Counted from the stretch's first letter, positions 53,204-62,937 are shown. The stretch is 64,000 nucleotides of DNA from an uncultured Bacteroidota bacterium (GCA_902626585.1 CACOGA010000003.1:1-64000); one strand, 5' to 3'. Notes: generated by a model not told the origin, from the sequence alone. Made by a program: numbers and translations.

Positions 53204-54820
53204 TTAAATAAGCATTGATAAAGGATTCTCAATTAGAGGCTTTAATGCTTGTAAAAACTTTGATCCAGTTAATCCATCAACCACTCTGTGATCACATGCT
53301 AAAGTTAATTTCATAGTATTACCTACAACAATCTCACCTTCTTTTACAACGGGTTTCTGGACAATTGCACCAACAGAAAGAATCACGGAATTTGGAGGAT
53401 TGATAATTGATGTAAAGCTTTCAATTCCAAACATTCCTAAATTTGAAATGGTAAATGTACTTCCCTGCATCATTTCGGGTGTTAATTTCTTATCTCGGCC
53501 TAATCCTGCCAACTCTTTTACTGAACTACTAATTTCTGCAATACTCATTTTGTCAGCATTTTTTAAAACAGGTACAATTAAACCATCATCAACTCCTACA
53601 GCCACTCCTATATTAACAAAATTATTATACCTAATCCTATCGTCGAACCATTGCGAATTTACACTTGGGTTGCTTCTTAATGCAACAGCACAAGCTTTTA
53701 TAATAATATCATTGAATGAGATTTTCGTATCAGGAATGGTATTACATTGTTTTCTAAATGCAATAGTTTCTGACATATCTAACTCAACATTTAAATAATA
53801 ATGCGGTGCTGAAAATTTTGACTCAGCTAGTCTTTTAGCAATAACCTTTCTCATCTGAGAATGACCAACCTCTTTGAAATCATGAACATCCTCAGTAGCT
53901 AAAGTTGTTTGGGTAGCTGCTTGAACAGCAGGCTCTTTGTAGTTTTCAATATCAGATTTAATTATTCTACCATTTTCGCCTGTGCCTTTAATGGATGAAA
54001 TATCAATATTTTTATCCTTGGCTAATTTCTTGGCTAATGGAGAAATAAAAATTCTGTCAGAAACTGGGTTTTCTGAAATTTTAGAAGAGACCTCTTTCAC
54101 TGCAACTTCTTTAATTTCGGGATTTTCATCTGAAATGATATCTGATTTTTGATTGTCATCAACCTTTATTTTATCAAAATTACCGCTTAAATGTTGTGAA
54201 ATATCGGTACCTCTCCGACCTATTATCGCTAATAGCGAATCAACTTTAGCTGAATCACCCTCAGAAAGACCGATGTGAAGAAGTGTACCAGAGTAAAAGG
54301 ACTCAAATTCCATAGTAGCTTTGTCTGTTTCGATCTCAGCTAATATTTCACCTTCCTCAACATCATCTCCAACCTTTTTAAACCAGGAAGCAACAGTACC
54401 CTCTTCCATTGTATCACTTAATCGGGGCATTGAAATTACATGAACATCATCATTGATTAGATTTTCATCTTTTGTTACAGAATTTTCTGAAGGTTCTTCT
54501 TTTATTAACTCAGAATTATCAACCTCATCTAATTTTTGCGATTTTACTGTTTGATTTCCTAAAATAGAATCAATATCATCACCAGGACTACCAATTATGG
54601 CGAGAGGTTCATCAACCTTAGCTGTCTCGTTTTCCTTGATACCAATGTATAAAAGGGTACCTTCATAAAATGACTCGAATTCCATTGTTGCCTTGTCGGT
54701 TTCAATTTCAGCTAAAATCTCCCCTTCCTGAACTTTATCACCTACCTTCTTAAACCAGGTAGCAACAGTTCCCTCCTCCATGGTATCACTTAATCGGGGC
54801 ATTTTAATCAATTCAGCCAT
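53204..54820 (-). CDS. pdhC: Dihydrolipoamide acetyltransferase (PDH E2) with two lipoyl domains
   Basis: A 538-residue E2 component of pyruvate dehydrogenase. Two lipoyl domains (residues 1-80 and about 125-205) each carry EIETDKATMEFESFY with the lipoylated Lys, and they are nearly identical over long stretches. A peripheral subunit-binding domain (ISPLAKKLAKDKNIDISSIKGTG) follows at about 255. The catalytic domain ends with LACDHRVVDGLTGSKFLQAL, where His and Asp are catalytic. It transfers the acetyl group to CoA. It starts 1 bp after pdhA. The E1 beta and E3 genes are not in the window. Confidence 0.95.
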   Translation of the reverse strand: MAELIKMPRLSDTMEEGTVATWFKKVGDKVQEGEILAEIETDKATMEFESFYEGTLLYIGIKENETAKVDEPLAIIGSPGDDIDSILGNQTVKSQKLDEVDNSELIKEEPSENSVTKDENLINDDVHVISMPRLSDTMEEGTVASWFKKVGDDVEEGEILAEIETDKATMEFESFYSGTLLHIGLSEGDSAKVDSLLAIIGRRGTDISQHLSGNFDKIKVDDNQKSDIISDENPEIKEVAVKEVSSKISENPVSDRIFISPLAKKLAKDKNIDISSIKGTGENGRIIKSDIENYKEPAVQAATQTTLATEDVHDFKEVGHSQMRKVIAKRLAESKFSAPHYYLNVELDMSETIAFRKQCNTIPDTKISFNDIIIKACAVALRSNPSVNSQWFDDRIRYNNFVNIGVAVGVDDGLIVPVLKNADKMSIAEISSSVKELAGLGRDKKLTPEMMQGSTFTISNLGMFGIESFTSIINPPNSVILSVGAIVQKPVVKEGEIVVGNTMKLTLACDHRVVDGLTGSKFLQALKPLIENPLSMLI

Positions 54821-54821
54821 A

Positions 54822-55820
54822 TTAAATTTTATGTTTTAAAAATGGATAATTGTCTTGTTCGTAAACAGAGTCATACATTACATTCTTTTCCGGATAAGAG
54901 GATTCTTCGGCAAATTTTTCACATTCTCGAACCAAACCTTTAACTCTTGAGTCTATCTCATCAATTTGTTTTTGGGTAGCATATTTCTTTTTGAGAATTA
55001 TCTCCTTGACCTTTGTGATTGGATCAATCTTCTTATACTCTGCAACCTCATCCTTTGTTCTGTAGTGCTGGGCATCACTCATAGAGTGACCTCTATACCT
55101 GTAGGTCTTCATTTCTAAAAAAGTTGGACCATCACCATTTCTTGCCCTTACAATAGCTTCATCAACAGCTTTTGCAACCTTGACCGGATCCATACCATCG
55201 ACAGGCCCACAGGGCATTTCATAGCCTAAACCTAGTTTCCAAATATCTGTAGTATTAGAGGTTCTTTCAACAGATGTACCCATGGCATATCCGTTATTCT
55301 CACAGATAAATACTACAGGAAGCTTCCAAAGCATTGCCAGGTTAAATGTTTCATGCAATGAACCTTGTCTTGCGGCTCCATCCCCAAAATAACAAAGTGT
55401 AGCAGCATCACTTCCATGATATTTGTCGCCAAATGCAATTCCAGCTCCTAAGGGAATTTGTCCTCCAACTATTCCATGCCCTCCGTAAAATCTATGTTCT
55501 TTCGAAAAAATATGCATTGAACCTCCAAGCCCTTGTGAAGTTCCAGTGGCTTTGCCATAAAGCTCAGCCATAACTTTCTTTGGGTCAACACCCATACCAA
55601 TCGGCTGAACATGATTTCTGTAAGCTGTAATCATCTTATCCTTGGAAAGATCCATTGCGTGTAATGAACCTGCAAGTACAGCCTCCTGACCGTTGTATAA
55701 ATGCAAAAAACCTCTGACTTTTTGCTGGATATAAACAGCGGCAAGTTTATCCTCAAACTTTCTCCAAAATAACATATCCTCATACCAGGATAAATATGTG
55801 TCTTTAGTGATTTTTTTCAT
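54822..55820 (-). CDS. pdhA: Pyruvate dehydrogenase E1 component, alpha subunit
   Basis: A 332-residue thiamine diphosphate-dependent E1 alpha subunit. MLFWRKFEDKLAAVYIQQKVRGFLHLYNGQEA is the N-terminal region. GGSMHIFSKEHRFYGGHGIVGGQIPLG and YFGDGAARQGSLHETFNLAMLW give the GDG-x-NN-like ThDP motif, and ENNGYAMGTSVERTS follows. YRYRGHSMSDAQHYRTKDEV holds the regulatory-loop region. It works with a beta subunit encoded elsewhere and with the E2 directly downstream. A strong promoter with a palindrome inside lies just upstream. Confidence 0.95.
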   Translation of the reverse strand: MKKITKDTYLSWYEDMLFWRKFEDKLAAVYIQQKVRGFLHLYNGQEAVLAGSLHAMDLSKDKMITAYRNHVQPIGMGVDPKKVMAELYGKATGTSQGLGGSMHIFSKEHRFYGGHGIVGGQIPLGAGIAFGDKYHGSDAATLCYFGDGAARQGSLHETFNLAMLWKLPVVFICENNGYAMGTSVERTSNTTDIWKLGLGYEMPCGPVDGMDPVKVAKAVDEAIVRARNGDGPTFLEMKTYRYRGHSMSDAQHYRTKDEVAEYKKIDPITKVKEIILKKKYATQKQIDEIDSRVKGLVRECEKFAEESSYPEKNVMYDSVYEQDNYPFLKHKI

Positions 55821-55838
55821 AGGCTAAGATTGAATCCA

Positions 55839-55869
55839 CAAAAATAAGACATACTATGTCTATTGCAAA
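55839..55869 (-). promoter_or_regulatory. Promoter of pdhA-pdhC (Bacteroidota type)
   Basis: On the minus strand TTTG (55866-55869) and TATTTTTG (55839-55846) are 19 bp apart, matching the Bacteroidota consensus. The start codon of pdhA follows 18 bp downstream of the -7 box. The spacer contains an almost complete inverted repeat, described separately. Confidence 0.68.
55847..55861. promoter_or_regulatory. 15-bp palindrome in the pdhA promoter spacer (candidate operator)
   Basis: AGACATA-C-TATGTCT is a perfect 7-bp inverted repeat around one base, lying exactly between the -33 and -7 boxes of the pdhA promoter. A dimeric regulator bound here would block RNA polymerase. I do not recognise the site as that of a known pyruvate regulator, and no regulator gene is adjacent. 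Confidence 0.55.
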
Positions 55870-55899
55870 AGGCAAAATAATATATTTTTAAGAGAAAAA

Positions 55900-57141
55900 C
55901 TAGTATTCTAAGTAGCTATTAGAACCAAAGTCAAACGTCAAGGAAAATCTAAGTGTATTTTCAAGTGGACTTGGAACTCTAGATGCCGAAAAAAGATAAG
56001 ATAGATCCACCCTAGTTCCAGAAAATTTAAAACCTGCACCCAGAGCTAAAAACTTTCTTGCCCCTTTTTCTTCACTTTCGTTAAAATAACCAGCTCTCAG
56101 GGCAAAAGAATCATCATAAACATATTCAGCCCCAATTGCCCAAGTAAATTCCTTCAATTCCTCGCTGAAACCACCCGGAGCATCTGAGAATGATTGAAAC
56201 ACACCAGAAAGGAAATCAACATCAGTTGACTGACCGTCAATTATACCCGTATAAGAACTTCCTATTTGTTCGTCACCATCATCAAATATTCCATTTTCAT
56301 TATTGTCATTGTAATCGATAAATGTACCATATATAGGTGGGGTTGGAACCAATAATTTAGTTGCCTCCGCTGTAACAGAAACTTTGTTGTACTGATCGAG
56401 AAGAAAATCAAAGCCGGCGCCGAATTTAAGATTGGTGGGTAAAAAGGTTTCTGAGCCAGATTCATCGTACTTAATTTTTGGACCAAGATTCTGAATAATC
56501 ATACCAGCTCTCCATCTTCCGTCAACATCACCATAATTTTGCTCTTCCCCTTGATAAAAAGCCGATATATCTACCGCATATGAACTAGCAGCTTTAGCAG
56601 TTTCGTCAACAGCTTGAATTCTCAGATCAGATCTCAGGTATCTAAGTGCAACACCCATTGAAAATTGATCAGCCAATCTCAAGGAGTATGAAATATCCAT
56701 AGTCATCTCATTTGGCTTCTCAATAAGAGCTTGTGAAAATTCATCCTGAATAATTTCTATTTCACCAAGTGAAAAGTAACGTAAACTCACCGCAAAAGCA
56801 CTTCTTTCATTAATTCGGTTAAAATAGGTTAGATTTCCAAGTGATATATCATTTACAAGCTTACTCAAATATGGTGTGTAGCTGAGACCAAATCCTGACC
56901 TTGTTTCTGAAAATACATATTTTGAAGGATTCCAAAACTGTGAGTAAGTGTCAACTGATGTTGCTACGCCCATATCACCCATACTTGCGGCTCTAGCATC
57001 AGATGCAATTAATAAAAAAGGAACACCAGTTGTAATCACCCTGCTATCATTGGGGTTCGGAATAATTTCAGTGGATGTTTGAGAATTAATTTCGAAAGCA
57101 ACTAAGGCTAATATTAATAATATATTTTTTTTCATCTTCAT
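55900..57141 (-). CDS. porV: Type IX secretion outer-membrane protein PorV (LptO)
   Basis: A 413-residue outer-membrane beta-barrel. I take the ATG at 57141 (MKMKKNILLILALVAFEINSQ), a signal peptide. Other ATGs are at 57153 and 57135. The mature protein begins with GVPFLLIASDARAASMGDMGVA, the PorV/PorQ signature, and continues with alternating strands (SAFAVSLRYFSLGEI, QFSMGVALRYLRSDL) to a C-terminal LRFSLTFDFGS. PorV is the shuttle that delivers cargo from the type IX translocon to the attachment complex with PorU. porU lies directly upstream. A TATATTTG box (57151-57158, minus) stands only 10 bp before this ATG. Confidence 0.9.
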   Translation of the reverse strand: MKMKKNILLILALVAFEINSQTSTEIIPNPNDSRVITTGVPFLLIASDARAASMGDMGVATSVDTYSQFWNPSKYVFSETRSGFGLSYTPYLSKLVNDISLGNLTYFNRINERSAFAVSLRYFSLGEIEIIQDEFSQALIEKPNEMTMDISYSLRLADQFSMGVALRYLRSDLRIQAVDETAKAASSYAVDISAFYQGEEQNYGDVDGRWRAGMIIQNLGPKIKYDESGSETFLPTNLKFGAGFDFLLDQYNKVSVTAEATKLLVPTPPIYGTFIDYNDNNENGIFDDGDEQIGSSYTGIIDGQSTDVDFLSGVFQSFSDAPGGFSEELKEFTWAIGAEYVYDDSFALRAGYFNESEEKGARKFLALGAGFKFSGTRVDLSYLFSASRVPSPLENTLRFSLTFDFGSNSYLEY

Positions 57142-57163
57142 ACTAGTTTGCAAATATACTGTT

Positions 57164-60100
57164 TTAAAGAATTACAAGTTTTTCAGTTTTTGAAACACTT
57201 TTATTTAAGGTTTCTGATTTTACATTCAATTTATAAATATAAACACCCTTTGCAAGTTTATCACCAAAATCATCTCTGGCATTCCAGTGAAAATCTCTTG
57301 AAAAGCTGTTGTTACCAAACGAATCGGTTGTTCCAACAATTGTTTTTACTAATTTTCCAGTAACTGTGAATATTTGTATTGTAACGTTTAAAGGAGATGA
57401 ACTATTGTGGTTGAACCAAAATTCTGTATAATTTATAAATGGGTTTGGATAATTTAGAACATTTTCAATGACTAAATCTTGATCCTCATCAAAAACTGTA
57501 AATTCAATTTCTGATTCAGATGAATTGTTATAAACATCCCAAGCCTTTAGTGTCAAAGTATGACTTCCTGGGCTTATATCCCTTAGAGGAAAATTTATAG
57601 TGCCATTTTGATAATCATCAATATTCGCTTGATAATACTCATTCAAAATATAGGAGTCCTCTTGATTAGAATCAATAGTCGCAATAATATCATGACCAAC
57701 TCCACTGGAAGTGTTAATTCCATTTTCGTCAAATAACTTTACAATTAGATTTGGATTTTCATTTGTTATACCTCCGTTAATGAATGATTCATCATTCATA
57801 AAAAGTTCAATTTCTGGACCAGCATTATCCTCCTCAGCATTTTCATTAATCCCTCCAATTAAAACAGAAAGATTATATCCGTTTTTATCATTTAAGCTAT
57901 TATTATCTTTGGCATAAAAACTAAATTTCCCAAAATCTATTTGCATTCCAACATCCTTTGGAACAACAAAATTAAAATTAAACTCACCGTTATTTATTGA
58001 TGACTTGCCACTAAAAAGAATTTCTCCAAGAGTTTTAAAATCTAGTAAAATCGGGGTTCCTAAATTATCAGTGGTTCCATCATTTCCAAGAGTAGACCTA
58101 TTAATTTCTTTATCATAGACAGTGGCTGTTAATTCCCCTTGAAAATTATCAATTAATTGACCACCTGAATCTAGCACATTTCCTTTAATATTTACTAAAT
58201 CAAGACCTCGAATATTTGTATCAAATTCATCTACTGGTATATCATTAATCTTTGTAATGATTATTTGTGGCTCGGGTATTGATAATTTCATTGCTGGGTC
58301 TCCTATAAAAAAAACAAGCCTTCTTTGATCAGAATTTGATATAGATGGATCAATTTTAGTCAACCTTAAAGCCTCAGCCATTGTGGTGTAAGAATTAGAG
58401 CCCAAGGCAAACAAATAGTTTTCAAGTGTTAAATTAAAGTTCACGCCAACAGAAACAAAAATTTGGCGAGTTGTTGTTATCAAAGCAATCGAACCACCAT
58501 TTTTATTCCAGTACAGGTACTCCCCTGCTGTTTCACGATTTGGATTATCAAACTTTGTAAACTCACATGTGACAGAAACAAAACAATTAAATTTATCGTT
58601 TACTATTTCAGCAGCATCGATTTTATCAAAAATCCTTTCTCTTGCCAAACCATCTTCTCCACCATGACCAAAATAGTTAACAACCAGTGCTCCCTGCTTA
58701 ATTCCATTAATTATTTGACTTTTTACTTCTGGATATCTTTCTCCACCAGATGATGTTTCTTGATCGAATGCATCGGATAATATTTTTTTTGCATTAAAAA
58801 AAGGCTTGCTTTCGGTTATCAAATCAGCAATATCATTTGATGTTGATTGAATAATATTTTCCCATGGTTCATCAACGTCGTCAGAAACTACTATAATTTT
58901 ATTTCTCCAGTTACTAAATGAATTTTGGTTGTAATAAACCTCTATTTTATCAACCAAATCCTTAGCTCTATCATTTGAGTCAGCTAAAATTCTCCCAACC
59001 GCGATATCAAGTTTATTGAAGTTGGCCATTAGCCCCTCTCCCAAATCCATCATACCATAAAAATCATCGGAAACATAGGAACTGGAAAGACTAAAGCTGT
59101 TCAGAGAGTTCCAGGATGGAATTATGTTAGTGTTATTTGAAATTCTTTCCTTGTAATCATACGAGGCATCTCCAAAAAGACACAAATATTTTAACGAATT
59201 ATCGTTGTTAGAATTGGTGTAAACATATCTGATAAAGTTTCTGATAGCTGATATATCCTGGCTTCCTGAGCTGAACTCATTATAAATTTTTTCTAACTCA
59301 ACAACCTTTACATTTAGTCCGTTTACATTTCTGTTAATATTTGCCAATCTTTCAGCTTGAAATAACATATCCGTTCTAGCAATAATTATATAGTCAACTG
59401 GCTCTATCTCATTTAAAGAATTTAAAAAAATAGTTTCTTTAATATTTTGATTTGGAATTTGTGAGTTTTCCTCTATAGTTGGGATATGATATTCCGTCCC
59501 GTCAAATGCTATAAACCTGTTGTTGGGTGAATAAATTGATTTAAACTCTAAATTATTTGTTTGATTTGTTGAAATTTCTGAAATACCTGAAATATTTGAA
59601 ACATCCCATACACTTAATACATTACTAGTGTTTGAAATTTGATAACTAACAATTTCCGATTCATAATCTAATTCATTGTTGTAAAAAGTTAATTGTCCTG
59701 CATTAAAGGTTAGGCTGGAGACAGCTTCTATCGAAATGTAGTCAAGGTAGGCAGATGATGCAGGATTACCATTATTATTGTATGTTAAAGTAAGATTTAC
59801 CTGAGAAGAACTTAAGTTAATATTTGATGAATAGCTGTCACCCGTTGCCAAGATAGGGTCACCAATTGAACCAAAAACCATTGTCGCCAATTGATTTCCG
59901 TTTAAATCTACATTCATTGTTGTAGTGATTTCAGATGTTGCTGCTGCACTGATTCTGATATTTACAGGCTGATCAACGATTAAATTGTCAAAATCAAAAC
60001 TAAATGTTTTCATATTTTCAAAATCAAATCTATCACCAAACCATCTCCTACCAATTTTGGCAAGATTATAATCATCATTTTCATGGAACTGGTAATTTGT

Positions 60101-60988
60101 GTAATAATCAATTAAATAAGATGATTCTCCAACTGGCTCCTCAAAATCACTAACCCTCAAGCCGTACTCAGACCCCACTGATAAAAAATATGAAATTTTA
60201 TCTTCATATAAATTGAGATTAGTATTGTTTTCGGCGTTGTATCCATTTGGCCCTCTTGCATAAAAAAGAATGTAATCATCAGAATCAAAACTTCCGTCAG
60301 TTTCCCCTATAATTTTGATTGAATTTTCAATGGGGTCAATCATAAAATCTTCATTGTTCTGCATGGTCAACATTTCACCACCATGACCATAAATTTTGAT
60401 TTTTCTTGGATCAATTGATTCGGTATTTATACCCAAATTTTGTAAGAAATTTTTATCAATCCGATGAATTCCTGATTCCTCTATGAAAAATTGATACCAA
60501 TTTCCATTTCTCATCACAGATGATTGTATAGATTTTGAGCTGTTATTAGGGGTGTCTGAAAATCTGTAATTAATATCAAAACTCTCAATTTTTTTATAAA
60601 CACCATCAATTAAAATTATCGGGTTTACTTCTAAAAAAGTAAATATTTTAGATTTTGAAACAGACGAGTTAAAACTAATTTCTGGTTCATTTTTAAAATT
60701 TATTTTATCTAATCCTGAAAACTTTTCAATGTCAATATTTGAATAACTTAAGTTTGTAATTTGAACCGAAGATTCATTAATAATTTTATCACTTTCCCAT
60801 TGCTTTACAATTCTGAAATATTCGCCATAACTATAATTATTTTGGAAATTTTTGGTTTTAGGAACGATCACAGAGTTTTGACCAATATTATACCTGTCGT
60901 TGCCTATCCAATCTATCTCAATTTGCGAAGTTTGACAGATGAGATTTATCGGTATTAAAATGAGACTAAGAAAAGTAATAATTCTCAT
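57164..60988 (-). CDS. porU: Type IX secretion sortase PorU (C25 peptidase family)
   Basis: A 1274-residue cell-surface protease that cleaves C-terminal sorting domains of type IX cargo and links them to the surface lipid. A signal peptide (MRIITFLSLILIPINLIC) precedes a long N-terminal domain. The gingipain-like domain (about 535-910) has the catalytic His in VVNYFGHGGEDGLARE and the Cys in FVSVTCEFTKFDNP. An Ig-like part and a C-terminal sorting-like domain (NVLNYPNPF to KTEKLVIL) end the protein. The length matches flavobacterial PorU. It is divergent from gldJ and co-directional with porV, 22 bp apart. Confidence 0.94.
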   Translation of the reverse strand: MRIITFLSLILIPINLICQTSQIEIDWIGNDRYNIGQNSVIVPKTKNFQNNYSYGEYFRIVKQWESDKIINESSVQITNLSYSNIDIEKFSGLDKINFKNEPEISFNSSVSKSKIFTFLEVNPIILIDGVYKKIESFDINYRFSDTPNNSSKSIQSSVMRNGNWYQFFIEESGIHRIDKNFLQNLGINTESIDPRKIKIYGHGGEMLTMQNNEDFMIDPIENSIKIIGETDGSFDSDDYILFYARGPNGYNAENNTNLNLYEDKISYFLSVGSEYGLRVSDFEEPVGESSYLIDYYTNYQFHENDDYNLAKIGRRWFGDRFDFENMKTFSFDFDNLIVDQPVNIRISAAATSEITTTMNVDLNGNQLATMVFGSIGDPILATGDSYSSNINLSSSQVNLTLTYNNNGNPASSAYLDYISIEAVSSLTFNAGQLTFYNNELDYESEIVSYQISNTSNVLSVWDVSNISGISEISTNQTNNLEFKSIYSPNNRFIAFDGTEYHIPTIEENSQIPNQNIKETIFLNSLNEIEPVDYIIIARTDMLFQAERLANINRNVNGLNVKVVELEKIYNEFSSGSQDISAIRNFIRYVYTNSNNDNSLKYLCLFGDASYDYKERISNNTNIIPSWNSLNSFSLSSSYVSDDFYGMMDLGEGLMANFNKLDIAVGRILADSNDRAKDLVDKIEVYYNQNSFSNWRNKIIVVSDDVDEPWENIIQSTSNDIADLITESKPFFNAKKILSDAFDQETSSGGERYPEVKSQIINGIKQGALVVNYFGHGGEDGLARERIFDKIDAAEIVNDKFNCFVSVTCEFTKFDNPNRETAGEYLYWNKNGGSIALITTTRQIFVSVGVNFNLTLENYLFALGSNSYTTMAEALRLTKIDPSISNSDQRRLVFFIGDPAMKLSIPEPQIIITKINDIPVDEFDTNIRGLDLVNIKGNVLDSGGQLIDNFQGELTATVYDKEINRSTLGNDGTTDNLGTPILLDFKTLGEILFSGKSSINNGEFNFNFVVPKDVGMQIDFGKFSFYAKDNNSLNDKNGYNLSVLIGGINENAEEDNAGPEIELFMNDESFINGGITNENPNLIVKLFDENGINTSSGVGHDIIATIDSNQEDSYILNEYYQANIDDYQNGTINFPLRDISPGSHTLTLKAWDVYNNSSESEIEFTVFDEDQDLVIENVLNYPNPFINYTEFWFNHNSSSPLNVTIQIFTVTGKLVKTIVGTTDSFGNNSFSRDFHWNARDDFGDKLAKGVYIYKLNVKSETLNKSVSKTEKLVIL

Positions 60989-61039
60989 AATTTGCTAAAC
61001 GCTTTAGTGTCTGAAATATTATTAATGTGTTAGAAAAAG

Positions 61040-61047
61040 CAAAAATA
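61040..61047 (-). promoter_or_regulatory. Possible -7 box of porU
   Basis: TATTTTTG on the minus strand lies 52 bp before the porU start codon at 60988. There is no good TTTG at the right distance, so the support is modest. It is the only TAnnTTTG match on this strand in the 176-bp divergent region. Confidence 0.38.
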
Positions 61048-61102
61048 AAATAATATAATGATTGATTTTTCGTTAAATTAATGATATCAATATGATTAAA
61101 AT

Positions 61103-61135
61103 ATATTGTGAAATGAGTATTAATTATTATATTTG
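61103..61135 (+). promoter_or_regulatory. Promoter of gldJ (Bacteroidota type)
   Basis: ATTG (61103-61106) and a perfect TAnnTTTG match, TATATTTG (61128-61135), are 21 bp apart. The gldJ start codon follows 29 bp downstream. The -33 box deviates by one base from TTTG. The rest of the 176-bp porU-gldJ gap is AT-rich and shows no other structure. Confidence 0.6.
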
Positions 61136-61164
61136 GACGCTCTATAAGAGTAAAAAAATCTACT

Positions 61165-62871
61165 ATGAATAGAAAATTTAAATTTTACGCTGCAATTTTA
61201 TTCAGCTTTGTTATGCTTTTATCATTTGAAAGCTGTAACAAATCTCAATTTTCGAATAATAGAAATGTCTCATCCGCAACAGGTTGGGCAATTAATAACA
61301 AAAAAGGGGGATTCCAGTACAATACAAATTACAAAGGTCAACAAACTCCACCAAATATGGTTCTTGTTGAAGGGGGAACATATACTAAAGGTCGCGTTCA
61401 GGACGATCCAATGAGAGATTGGAATAATTCTCCCAACCAACAACACGTTCAGTCTTTTTACATGGATCAAACAGAGGTCACTAATGTGATGTACTTAGAA
61501 TATCTTGATTGGTTAAAAAGAAACGAAAATTATGAAGTTTATTTAGGCGCGTTGCCTGACACCCTTGTCTGGAGAAATAAACTTGGCTATGCAGAGGAAA
61601 TGGTCAATAGCTACCTGAGGCACCCTGCATTTTCGGATTATCCGGTTGTTGGTGTAAGTTGGGTACAAGCTTACGAGTATACTGAGTGGAGGACTGACAG
61701 ATATCAGGAATTAATTTTAGAAAATAGTGGTTGGCTTACTAAAGGGGCAACTCTAACCGATAAAGGTGGAAAGATTGCTAATAATGATAGTTTAATCAAA
61801 TCTGGTAATTTTAATCAGGATGCTTATGTTCAAATTCCAAATAAAAGTTTTGGTGGGGATGATAACATTGAGGGCTGGTCAGAATTACTTAGAGGAAATT
61901 CAAGTAGGAAAGAGTCAGGTAGAATTGCAAATATCAAAGGTGTTTCAGCAGACTCTATGGCTCCTGCATCTGCAAATAGAGAAACTGGCTTAATTACGCC
62001 GAAGTTTAGATTACCTACCGAATCAGAGTGGGAGTACGCAGCACTTGGGCTCAAAGAAGTTAGAGAATTTAATGTCTATCAGGCAAGAAAAAAATATCCC
62101 TGGCAAGGTCAATACACCAGAACGGGTCAAAGAAGAAATTTAGGTGATCAGCTAGCCAATTTTAAAAATAGTGATGGTGATTATGGTGGAATTGCTGGTT
62201 GGTCTGATGATGGTGCTGATATCACTAATAGAGTAGCCTCTTACAATGCTAATGCTTTTGGATTGTTTGATATGGCAGGCAATGTTGCAGAGTGGGTTGC
62301 TGATGTATATAGACCAATTGTTGACGATGAATTTAACGACTTCAATTACTATAGAGGAAATGACTACAAGAAATTTGTTATTAGTGGACAAGGTGAAGTT
62401 GAATTAGCGGATGAAACACAGTACAAAACACTTTCAAATGGCAAAAGAGTTGCTGTTTTAAGAGAAGGCGAGATCATGACAATGGATTTAGAAGATTCTG
62501 ATCTTCGAAACCGAACCCAATTTGATAAAAGCTACAATATAAACTACAGAGACGGTGATGTTAGATCATCCAGAAACTTCAATACTGATGAAATGAGAGG
62601 GGATAGAGCTGATGCTGAAGATGGTGAAACGCAAACTATGTATAAGTCTCCAGATTTAAATAATATTTCTGACTCTGGTGAAACTACTTTGATTAGTGAT
62701 CAGGTAAGAGTGTACAAAGGCGGATCTTGGAAAGATAGAGCATACTGGCTAGACCCTGCACAAAGAAGATTTTATCATCAAGATCAAGCCACTGACTTTA
62801 TTGGCTTTAGATGTGTAATGTCTAGGATTGGCGGAAAATCTCTTGAAACAAAAAAGAGATCAAGAAATTAA
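61165..62871 (+). CDS. gldJ: Gliding motility lipoprotein GldJ
   Basis: A 568-residue lipoprotein of the gliding motor and type IX secretion. The signal peptide ends in the lipobox LSFESC (Cys24). The body is a formylglycine-generating-enzyme-like (sulfatase-modifying factor) fold. It starts with MVLVEGGTYTKGR and FYMDQTEVTNVMYLEYLDW, continues with FRLPTESEWEYAALG and GLFDMAGNVAEWVADVY, and closes with VYKGGSWKDRAYWLDPAQRRF and GFRCVMSR. It probably has a structural, not enzymatic, role. It is followed by a perfect terminator and murF, the arrangement known from Flavobacterium. Confidence 0.95.
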   Translation: MNRKFKFYAAILFSFVMLLSFESCNKSQFSNNRNVSSATGWAINNKKGGFQYNTNYKGQQTPPNMVLVEGGTYTKGRVQDDPMRDWNNSPNQQHVQSFYMDQTEVTNVMYLEYLDWLKRNENYEVYLGALPDTLVWRNKLGYAEEMVNSYLRHPAFSDYPVVGVSWVQAYEYTEWRTDRYQELILENSGWLTKGATLTDKGGKIANNDSLIKSGNFNQDAYVQIPNKSFGGDDNIEGWSELLRGNSSRKESGRIANIKGVSADSMAPASANRETGLITPKFRLPTESEWEYAALGLKEVREFNVYQARKKYPWQGQYTRTGQRRNLGDQLANFKNSDGDYGGIAGWSDDGADITNRVASYNANAFGLFDMAGNVAEWVADVYRPIVDDEFNDFNYYRGNDYKKFVISGQGEVELADETQYKTLSNGKRVAVLREGEIMTMDLEDSDLRNRTQFDKSYNINYRDGDVRSSRNFNTDEMRGDRADAEDGETQTMYKSPDLNNISDSGETTLISDQVRVYKGGSWKDRAYWLDPAQRRFYHQDQATDFIGFRCVMSRIGGKSLETKKRSRN

Positions 62872-62888
62872 ATTAAATTTTTTAATTT

Positions 62889-62924
62889 GAAAAAAGCCCT
62901 CAATTATTGTTTAGGGCTTTTTTT
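62889..62924 (+). terminator. Rho-independent terminator after gldJ
   Basis: AAAAAAGCCCT (62890-62900) pairs with AGGGCTTTTTT (from 62913) around a 12-base loop, followed by further T. It is a classical intrinsic terminator and, since the A-tract pairs with the T-tract, could work in both directions. It lies between gldJ and murF, so murF would need read-through or its own start. There is no TAnnTTTG box in the remaining 13 bp. Confidence 0.88.
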
Positions 62925-62937
62925 ATACATTTATTAA

